A stretch of DNA of 7,434 nucleotides from Planctomycetota bacterium (GTDB lineage Bacteria > Planctomycetota > Planctomycetia > Pirellulales > Pirellulaceae): contig JAEZAS010000345.1 of NCBI GenBank assembly GCA_023430365.1, forward strand, positions 1 through 7,434, written 5' to 3'. The translations under genes were made by a program, and so were the position numbers. Shown piece after piece: positions 1-4,537 of this stretch (positions are counted from its first letter, which is position 1; each line of letters opens with the position of its first letter). A model generated the notes under the pieces. It was not told where the DNA came from. It saw only the letters and a program-made list of their open reading frames with translations, and did not search any database.

Positions 1-4
1 AGGC

Positions 5-38
5 CAGCGGATGCGGGAGCCACAGTCCCGGACCGCTG
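5..38. repeat. Imperfect intergenic hairpin
   Basis: An outer stem pairs 5-10 (CAGCGG) with 33-38 (CCGCTG). An inner stem pairs 14-18 (CGGGA) with 26-30 (TCCCG) around a 7-base loop. A small internal bulge separates the two stems. The hairpin lies just downstream of the stop of the minus-strand gene at 63-533, so it could end that transcript, although no T-tract follows on either strand. It shares the 10-mer GATGCGGGAG (10-19) with the hairpin region at the other end of the window (7364-7373), which suggests a dispersed intergenic repeat family. Its function is inferred only. Confidence 0.4.
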
Positions 39-62
39 AAATCCGCCGGCCGAGCGCTTAGC

Positions 63-533
63 TCAACGCAGATCCTTGTCCGCCGATCCGCCGCGGTCCC
101 GTTTCAAGCGTTCCAGTTCCTGCCGCAACTTTTCGTTTTCCTTGCGCAGCTGCTCAACCGGGTCGTCCGGTCCGATATCGATCGGCCCCTGCATCGGACG
201 CCGCTTGGACACGGCGGGCGCGTCTTCGGACAGGAAGACGCCACCCCAAATGCTCGTTTTGCACCACGCTTGATGTTCGTTGCCCTCGGGGTCGCGGTAG
301 CACACGGAGTAGATCCGGTCGTTTTTCTCTCCCCACCAGCCCCGGCCGAAGGGCTCCCAGACTACGTCGAGCGGCTCATAGCCGCGCTCCTGCAAGTGGC
401 TACGAATGCGATCGTGGTCCTGCGAACCGGCCATGAACCGGATCAGCATGCCGAAGACGACAACCATCAGAATCACGAAGACCATCCCGGCGGCCGGAGG
501 GTTGTTCGCGAGAAAAACAAAGTAATCCGCCAT
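63..533 (-). CDS. Small membrane-anchored coiled-coil protein, unknown function
   Basis: This 156-residue protein belongs to no family I can name. Residues about 13-34 form one hydrophobic membrane segment. Residues about 40-104 form a compact soluble domain rich in Trp, Gly and aromatic residues, including GRGWWGEK (63-70), RIYSVCYRD (73-81) and CKTSIWGGVF (91-100), with two cysteines (C78, C91). A linker follows, then a charged heptad-like stretch at about 125-147 (VEQLRKENEKLRQELERLK) that looks like a coiled coil. The start is supported by a purine-rich ribosome binding site (GAGGGAGGGG on the minus strand, plus positions 541-550) seven bases before the ATG. The likely topology is an N-terminal anchor with the rest on one side of the membrane; which side cannot be decided. 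It is divergent from the first ABC permease, with 124 bases between the starts. I vaguely recall similar GW...KTS..GV proteins in planctomycete genomes but cannot verify this. Confidence 0.8.
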   Translation of the reverse strand: MADYFVFLANNPPAAGMVFVILMVVVFGMLIRFMAGSQDHDRIRSHLQERGYEPLDVVWEPFGRGWWGEKNDRIYSVCYRDPEGNEHQAWCKTSIWGGVFLSEDAPAVSKRRPMQGPIDIGPDDPVEQLRKENEKLRQELERLKRDRGGSADKDLR

Positions 534-572
534 CCCCAGGCCCCTCCCTCAGTGAAGCCGTGTGCTGTCTCA

Positions 573-588
573 TTCGCCCGGAGGCGAA
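573..588. repeat. Short perfect inverted repeat in divergent spacer
   Basis: TTCGCC (573-578) and GGCGAA (583-588) form a perfect 6-bp stem around CGGA. It lies between the start of the minus-strand membrane protein and the promoter-like element of the permease operon, so it could be an operator or a 5'-leader hairpin. At this size chance occurrence in GC-rich DNA is possible. Confidence 0.25.
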
Positions 589-641
589 CAATCTTGGCGG
601 TCTACGGCCTGCCGCTGTGTTTACCCCACAGAGCGCCTTCT

Positions 642-650
642 TGCTATACT
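642..650 (+). promoter_or_regulatory. Extended -10 promoter element, possible leaderless start
   Basis: TGC followed by TATACT (645-650) matches an extended -10 box, with 5 of 6 bases of TATAAT. The expected transcription start, about 7 bases downstream, falls at or next to the ATG at 658. No good -35 box is seen at 16-18 bases, which is tolerated when an extended -10 is present. A 5-bp inverted repeat, CTGTG (615-619) with CACAG (627-631), lies in the -35 region and could be a regulator site. No Shine-Dalgarno precedes the ATG, in keeping with a leaderless or very short-leader mRNA. Confidence 0.45.
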
Positions 651-657
651 TTTCCTC

Positions 658-1473
658 ATGCTCGCTCAGGCTCGCATTTGGTGGACGATTCTCCGTGTAT
701 CGCTCGATGAGCGGCTGGTGTACCGCGGCGACTTTGCGCTGGGCACCTTGATGCGGTTTCTGCCGATCGTTACGCAGATTTTCCTGTGGAGCGCGGTGTT
801 CGCTGCCCGCGAGAGCGATACGCTGGCGGGCTATACCTACGAGCAATTCGTCGCCTACTACCTGCTGACGATGGTCACGCGGGCCTTTTCGAGCATGCCG
901 GCGCTGGCCAGCGGCATCGCAGCCCAGATCCGTAGCGGCGAGATCAAAAAGTTTCTCATTCAGCCGATCGACATGGTCGGCTATCTGCTCGCCGGGCGGG
1001 TCGCACACAAGCTCGCGTACTACTCCGTGGCGGCTGGGCCATTCGTGCTGGTTTTCTTTCTCTGCCGCGGCTACTTCGATGGTTGGCCCGATGCGACGAC
1101 CATGGTCGCCTTCCTGACGTCGCTGGTGCTGTGCTTCATGCTCGGCTTCTACCTCGAAGCCTCGATGGGGCTGGTTGGCTTCTGGTTCCTGGAAGTCAGC
1201 TCGCTGCTGTTTGTGTACATGCTGTTCAGCTTCTTCCTCAGCGGCCACATGTTCCCGCTCGATATGCTCCCCGAACCGTGGCAGACGATCGTCGAAGTGT
1301 CCCCGCTCCAGTACCTGGCCTATTTTCCGTCGGCCGTGTTTCTTGGACGCGTCCGAGGCGTCGATCTGGCGCTCGGCCTGGTCCAGGAAGCGCTCTGGGT
1401 GATGTTCTTTATGGCGCTCTGCAAGCTGCTGTTCCTGCGCGGGACGCGGCGTTATAGCGCCTACGGTGGATAG
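658..1473 (+). CDS. ABC-2 family transporter permease, first subunit (COG4587-like)
   Basis: This is an integral inner-membrane subunit of an ABC exporter, 271 residues with about six hydrophobic segments, roughly at 30-50, 62-80, 106-137, 147-165, 170-196 and 238-260. The cytoplasmic loop IRSGEIKKFLIQPID (91-105) is the hallmark loop of the PF06182-type permeases and is matched in the next gene by LIRTGGLDFALLKPID. The tail segment FFLSGHMFPLDMLP (192-205) also fits the family. An upstream GTG at 562 would extend the frame by 32 residues, but that extension is Cys/Arg/Ser-rich, unlike a permease N-terminus, and a promoter-like element lies inside it, so I chose the ATG at 658. The next permease starts 39 bases after the stop, so the two are likely cotranscribed. 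The ATP-binding subunit usually found beside such pairs is absent here. The substrate is unknown. Confidence 0.88.
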   Translation: MLAQARIWWTILRVSLDERLVYRGDFALGTLMRFLPIVTQIFLWSAVFAARESDTLAGYTYEQFVAYYLLTMVTRAFSSMPALASGIAAQIRSGEIKKFLIQPIDMVGYLLAGRVAHKLAYYSVAAGPFVLVFFLCRGYFDGWPDATTMVAFLTSLVLCFMLGFYLEASMGLVGFWFLEVSSLLFVYMLFSFFLSGHMFPLDMLPEPWQTIVEVSPLQYLAYFPSAVFLGRVRGVDLALGLVQEALWVMFFMALCKLLFLRGTRRYSAYGG

Positions 1474-1512
1474 CTTCCCGGTTGAAGAGGTTCGAGTAGC
1501 CCAAGAAACGCG

Positions 1513-2367
1513 ATGAGCCAGTCACCTTCCTACATCCGGGTCTTCCTCACGTTCGCCCAGAACAGTCTGGTGCGCGACATGACGTTTCGGACCAACTTCC
1601 TCATCGAGTCGGTCACGTCGGTCGTCTGGACCCTGATGAACCTGGGCTTCTACCTGCTTATTTTTCAGTACACGAATCAGATTGGCGCCGACACGGGTTG
1701 GGGCAAGTACGAGTTCTTCGCCTTCCTAGCCACCACGATGATCGTCAACAGCCTGGTCCAGGCCTTCTTCATGGAAAATTGCGAGGAAGTGAGCGAGTTG
1801 ATCCGCACCGGTGGGCTGGATTTTGCTCTGCTCAAGCCGATCGATACGCAGTTTCTGATCTCGCTGCGGCGGGTCGACTGGTCGAGCCTGTCGAACTTTG
1901 CCGCCGGGCTCGTGCTGCTGGGCGTGAGCCTGTACCAGATGACCACGCGGTCAGAATCGCCGCTGCAACTGAGCCCGCTGAATGTGCTGCTCTACGTTTT
2001 CTACGTGATGTGCGGTGTGGCGATTCTTTACAGCCTCATGATTGCCCTGGCGGCGACGAGCATCTGGCTCGGGCAGAACCGATCGCTGTACGATTTCTGG
2101 TTCTACATCACCAACTTCTCCCGCTATCCGATGGAGATTTACAGCGGGCGATTTGGCACCCCCCTGCGGTTGGCGTTCACCTACCTCCTGCCGGTCCTGG
2201 TGGTCGTGAACGTTCCCGCTCGCATCATCGCTCTGCCGGTGTCGCCCAATGGGGAGGGGCTGCAAGGGTTGGCCCTGTTCACCCTGCTAGCTACAGCGGG
2301 GAGCATGCTCGCTTCGCGGTGGGTCTTCATCAGCGCCCTGCGCAGCTACCGCAGCGCGAGCAGTTGA
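1513..2367 (+). CDS. ABC-2 family transporter permease, second subunit (COG3694-like)
   Basis: This is the partner permease of the preceding gene, 284 residues with about six membrane segments, roughly at 29-53, 67-87, 128-143, 156-186, 222-241 and 252-275. The cytoplasmic motif LIRTGGLDFALLKPID (96-111) is homologous in position and pattern to that in the first permease. FSRYPMEIYSG (202-212) and the following hydrophobic segment with NVPA (233-236) match what I recall of COG3694-type permeases. Such proteins usually pair with a COG4587-type permease and an ATPase to export lipids, drugs or polysaccharide-like substrates; the cargo cannot be read from sequence. The ATG at 1513 has only a weak ribosome site (AAGA a few bases upstream), so translation may depend on coupling to the upstream gene. 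A 134-base gap separates it from the MarR gene on the same strand. Confidence 0.88.
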   Translation: MSQSPSYIRVFLTFAQNSLVRDMTFRTNFLIESVTSVVWTLMNLGFYLLIFQYTNQIGADTGWGKYEFFAFLATTMIVNSLVQAFFMENCEEVSELIRTGGLDFALLKPIDTQFLISLRRVDWSSLSNFAAGLVLLGVSLYQMTTRSESPLQLSPLNVLLYVFYVMCGVAILYSLMIALAATSIWLGQNRSLYDFWFYITNFSRYPMEIYSGRFGTPLRLAFTYLLPVLVVVNVPARIIALPVSPNGEGLQGLALFTLLATAGSMLASRWVFISALRSYRSASS

Positions 2368-2415
2368 AAGCTTCCTAAACACTCCTGTCCCGACAACCGT
2401 TGTGAGGACATCTAC

Positions 2416-2459
2416 CCCGCTATTCGGCGTGCAATGCGGGAGCGGGATGTGTTATTTTT
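2416..2459 (+). terminator. Possible weak terminator after the permease pair
   Basis: CCCGCT (2416-2421) can pair with AGCGGG (2441-2446), and a T-rich stretch, TTATTTTT (2452-2459), follows. The loop of 19 bases is long and the T-run starts five bases after the stem, so this is a poor match to a classic intrinsic terminator. It may instead belong to the leader or promoter region of the MarR gene that begins at 2502. Confidence 0.25.
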
Positions 2460-2501
2460 GAGCGTAGACAATGTCACCGCGGCATCGTTAGGCTGCCGTT
2501 T

Positions 2502-2987
2502 ATGGATGACACATTTCAAGGCGCTCCCTCCCGGCGGTTCGACTCACCGCAACAGGAGGCATACCTCAATCTCTGGCGGACTTACGACCGCCTGAGAATG
2601 GTTGAGGACGAACTGTTCGATAAGTACGACCTCACTGCGCAGCAGTACAACGCCCTCCGCCTCCTGCGAGGCCATCGGCCCGAAAAGCTTCCGACGCTCG
2701 CGCTGGCCAGCCGTCTGGTTTCTCACGCTCCGGATATCACCCGGCTGCTCGACAAACTCGAGCGCCGCGGCCTGATCGAGCGCGAACGGATGGCTGACAA
2801 TCGGCGCGTGGTGCTGGTGGGCATTACGGCCGAAGGAATCGCCCTGCTGAGGGAATTGGACACTCCCGTGAGAGAGTGCAATCTGAAGCAGCTCGGCCAC
2901 CTGTCGGACGAGCAACTGACCACCCTAGCGCAATTGCTCAAACTCGCCCGCCAGCCGCACGAGCCCGATGGGGCCGCCTGGCGGTAG
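2502..2987 (+). CDS. MarR-family winged-helix transcriptional regulator
   Basis: This 161-residue cytoplasmic DNA-binding protein has the usual MarR length. Residues about 18-60 form the N-terminal dimerisation and first DNA-domain helices, including LTAQQYNALRLLRG (44-57). The helix-turn-helix follows, with recognition helix VSHAPDITRLLDKLERRGLI (73-92). The wing, RMADNRRVVLVGITAEG (96-112), carries the D-x-R-R pattern typical of the family. Residues about 112-150 form the C-terminal dimerisation helices. MarR proteins are usually dimeric repressors released by a small molecule, often next to the exporter they control, so the two upstream permeases are the natural candidate targets. That link is inferred from order and strand only. 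The ATG at 2502 has a weak ribosome site (TAGG at 2489-2492) that sits in the loop of a small CGGCA/TGCCG hairpin (2480-2498). The gene converges with the protease gene. Confidence 0.9.
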   Translation: MDDTFQGAPSRRFDSPQQEAYLNLWRTYDRLRMVEDELFDKYDLTAQQYNALRLLRGHRPEKLPTLALASRLVSHAPDITRLLDKLERRGLIERERMADNRRVVLVGITAEGIALLRELDTPVRECNLKQLGHLSDEQLTTLAQLLKLARQPHEPDGAAWR

Positions 2988-3007
2988 GGTGGCATGAACA
3001 GCGGGAA

Positions 3008-3031
3008 GGCCGAATGCCCAGTCATTCGGCC
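3008..3031. terminator. Hairpin between convergent genes, likely bidirectional terminator
   Basis: GGCCGAATG (3008-3016) and CATTCGGCC (3023-3031) form a perfect 9-bp stem with a 6-base loop. It lies between the MarR stop (2987) and the stop of the opposing protease gene (3062), the position expected of a shared terminator. Neither side has a real T-tract, so termination may be weak or factor-dependent, or the hairpin may mainly protect the 3' ends. Confidence 0.6.
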
Positions 3032-3061
3032 ATGCCTCAGTGCGTTGACTAGCGCGCCGCT

Positions 3062-4255
3062 CTAGTGCTCTTCTTCCTTCACCTGCTGCAGCACAGCCGG
3101 CACTTCGAGCACCTCTTCCTGGTTGGTGCGAGCGCCGCGAATGATCGTCAGCGTCACGCGATCGCCGACGTTGTGCTGTTCGAACACCTCAAACAGCTCT
3201 TCGACTCGTTCGATCGGTTTGCCGTCCACGGCGACGATGACGTCGCCGAGCAGAATGTCCCCTTCCGCGCTGCGGCGGGTCGGCAAGAGCCCAGCCTGGT
3301 TCGCCGCGCTGCCGGCTGGCATGTTGCCGAGCAACACGCCCTTCAAGCCCAAGCGGCGAGTGATCGAATCGGGCGCGTAAGTGGCGCCGAGCCCGGCGCG
3401 TTCCACCTGGCCAGTGCGGAGCAATTGCGGCACGATCCGCTGGATCGTATCAACCGGGATGGCGAAGCCGATGCCCGCGAACGCTCCCGAGGGGCTGTAG
3501 ATCGCCGTGTTCATTCCAATCAGGCGACCGCTACTGTCGAGCAGTGGACCGCCCGAGTTGCCGGGGTTGATCGCGGCGTCGGTTTGAATCACGTTGTCGA
3601 TGGTCTTGCCGTTCTGAGCGCGAATCTGTCGGCCGAGCCCGCTGATGATGCCCGACGTGAGCGTCTGGTCGAGACCGAACGGATTGCCGATCGCAAAGAC
3701 CTTCTGACCGACTTCCAAGTCGGCCGACTCACCGACGAGAATCGGCCGCAGTCGCTCACGGGGAGCATCGATGCGGAGCACGGCGAGGTCCTTGTCGGCA
3801 GCCACGCCGATCGGAACTGCGTCCCACGCGCTGCCGTCGGCAAGCGTCACGCGCCAGCGATTGGCCTGTTGCACCACGTGGTAGTTGGTGACGATGTGGC
3901 CGTTGGCATCCCAGATGAACCCGCTCCCCGTTCCCTTGGGCAGTTCGAGGATGTTGAAATCGATGCCCCGCCCCACCGCAGCCGTCGAGATAAAGACCAC
4001 GGAGCTGGACGACTGGCGAAACAGGTCGATCGTCGCCTGCTCATCGGAGGCGAGCTCCCCGGCCGGAGTGATGGGCCGTGGCTGGGCGTTCGGGTCCAGC
4101 TTGTGTACGGGCATGCGCGGGCCGCCGGTCCACATCCGCATGACCAACAAAATGGCAATCACGAGAACCACCAAGGGGAGCAATTGCAGGAGCGAATTGC
4201 GACCTCGGGGAGGCGGCGCTGGAGGATATCCTGATCCTGGTGGCACGTAACTCAT
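3062..4255 (-). CDS. Membrane-anchored HtrA/Deg-type serine protease with one PDZ domain
   Basis: This 397-residue ATP-independent protein-quality protease acts outside the cytoplasmic membrane. A proline-rich tail (1-20) precedes one hydrophobic segment at about 22-40, a signal anchor without an obvious cleavage site. The trypsin-like domain spans about 72-285 with an intact triad: H126 in TNYHVV, D156 in ADKDLAVL and S234 in NPGNSGGPL. IGNPFGLDQTLTSG (189-202) and FAGIGFAIPVD (259-269) are typical S1C segments. The single PDZ domain (about 300-388) contains GLLPTRRSAEGDILLGD (322-338), an insertion I recall from Deg1-type proteases of chloroplasts and cyanobacteria. One PDZ plus an anchor gives a DegS/Deg1-like layout, unlike DegP with its two PDZ domains. 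The C-terminus is charged (QQVKEEEH). The reading frame stays open upstream through the antisense of the cytochrome gene, but homology and the anchor begin just after this ATG. No clear Shine-Dalgarno precedes it. Confidence 0.93.
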   Translation of the reverse strand: MSYVPPGSGYPPAPPPRGRNSLLQLLPLVVLVIAILLVMRMWTGGPRMPVHKLDPNAQPRPITPAGELASDEQATIDLFRQSSSSVVFISTAAVGRGIDFNILELPKGTGSGFIWDANGHIVTNYHVVQQANRWRVTLADGSAWDAVPIGVAADKDLAVLRIDAPRERLRPILVGESADLEVGQKVFAIGNPFGLDQTLTSGIISGLGRQIRAQNGKTIDNVIQTDAAINPGNSGGPLLDSSGRLIGMNTAIYSPSGAFAGIGFAIPVDTIQRIVPQLLRTGQVERAGLGATYAPDSITRRLGLKGVLLGNMPAGSAANQAGLLPTRRSAEGDILLGDVIVAVDGKPIERVEELFEVFEQHNVGDRVTLTIIRGARTNQEEVLEVPAVLQQVKEEEH

Positions 4256-4309
4256 GAGTGGCAGCCGATTTTGTGGGAAACTCAGACCACGTTTGCGAGG
4301 GGCCCGGGC

Positions 4310-4315
4310 ATTATA
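4310..4315 (-). promoter_or_regulatory. Candidate -10 box for the protease gene
   Basis: On the minus strand this reads TATAAT, an exact -10 consensus, 54 bases upstream of the protease start codon. That gives an expected 5' leader of roughly 45-50 bases. No convincing -35 hexamer is found 16-18 bases further upstream (the region reads ATCCGC or close to it), so it may need an activator or an alternative sigma factor. Exact TATAAT is uncommon in this GC-rich DNA and its position is right, but it is unproven. Confidence 0.4.
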
Positions 4316-4442
4316 TCGCGGGTTGGCTGTCCGCGGATTCGCAGAGCCCGTGCCGTGCGCCCCGGCAAGTTCAACGGTGGCAAGCCGGTGGTCTCGCTTG
4401 CAGAATGGATCGGGAGACTCCCTATTTCCTGGCCAAAGCAGC

Positions 4443-4477
4443 GTTTGCGCAGTTGACATGCATGCTGTCGCGCAAAC
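4443..4477. promoter_or_regulatory. 8-bp inverted repeat overlapping the promoter, operator-like
   Basis: GTTTGCGC (4443-4450) and GCGCAAAC (4470-4477) are perfect inverted arms separated by 19 bases. The spacer contains a consensus -35 hexamer and the palindromic ATGCAT. The two arms are centred 27 bp apart, about two and a half helical turns. This placement suits a dimeric regulator that binds across the promoter. The 7-mer GTTTGCG occurs again at 4291-4297, near the predicted start of the divergent protease transcript. The regulator is unknown. Confidence 0.4.
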
Positions 4478-4482
4478 ATCAT
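4453..4482 (+). promoter_or_regulatory. Sigma70-type promoter for the cytochrome-PA14 gene
   Basis: TTGACA (4453-4458) is an exact -35 box. CATCAT (4477-4482), 18 bases downstream, matches TATAAT at 4 of 6 positions. The expected start at about 4489 gives a leader near 49 bases before the ATG at 4538. This also argues against the in-frame ATG codons at 4481 and 4484, which lie in or next to the -10 box. Confidence 0.5.
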
Positions 4483-4537
4483 GATGGCCCGTTGCGATCC
4501 CGCCGCACGACGATCCCTCCTGGACGGAGTTTGTCCG

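Noticed and set aside
400..1248. A minus-strand frame of 282 codons opposite the first permease
   Set aside because: Its product is His/Gln/Glu/Arg-rich low-complexity sequence, and the other strand encodes a convincing permease.
2400..2426. TTGTGA with TATTCG as a promoter for the MarR gene
   Set aside because: The spacer is only 15 bases and both boxes are weak.
2467..2475. GACAATGTC as a MarR operator before the MarR gene
   Set aside because: Its arms are only four bases, which is too short to separate from chance, and no second copy was found upstream of the permeases.
3065..4234. A plus-strand frame of 389 codons opposite the protease
   Set aside because: It is antisense to a protease with intact catalytic motifs and shows no domain of its own; it fits a shadow frame in GC-rich DNA.
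4455..4469. GACA/TGTC hairpin inside the spacer of the larger inverted repeat
   Set aside because: It is a four-base stem whose centre does not coincide with that of the larger repeat; too weak to report as a separate site.
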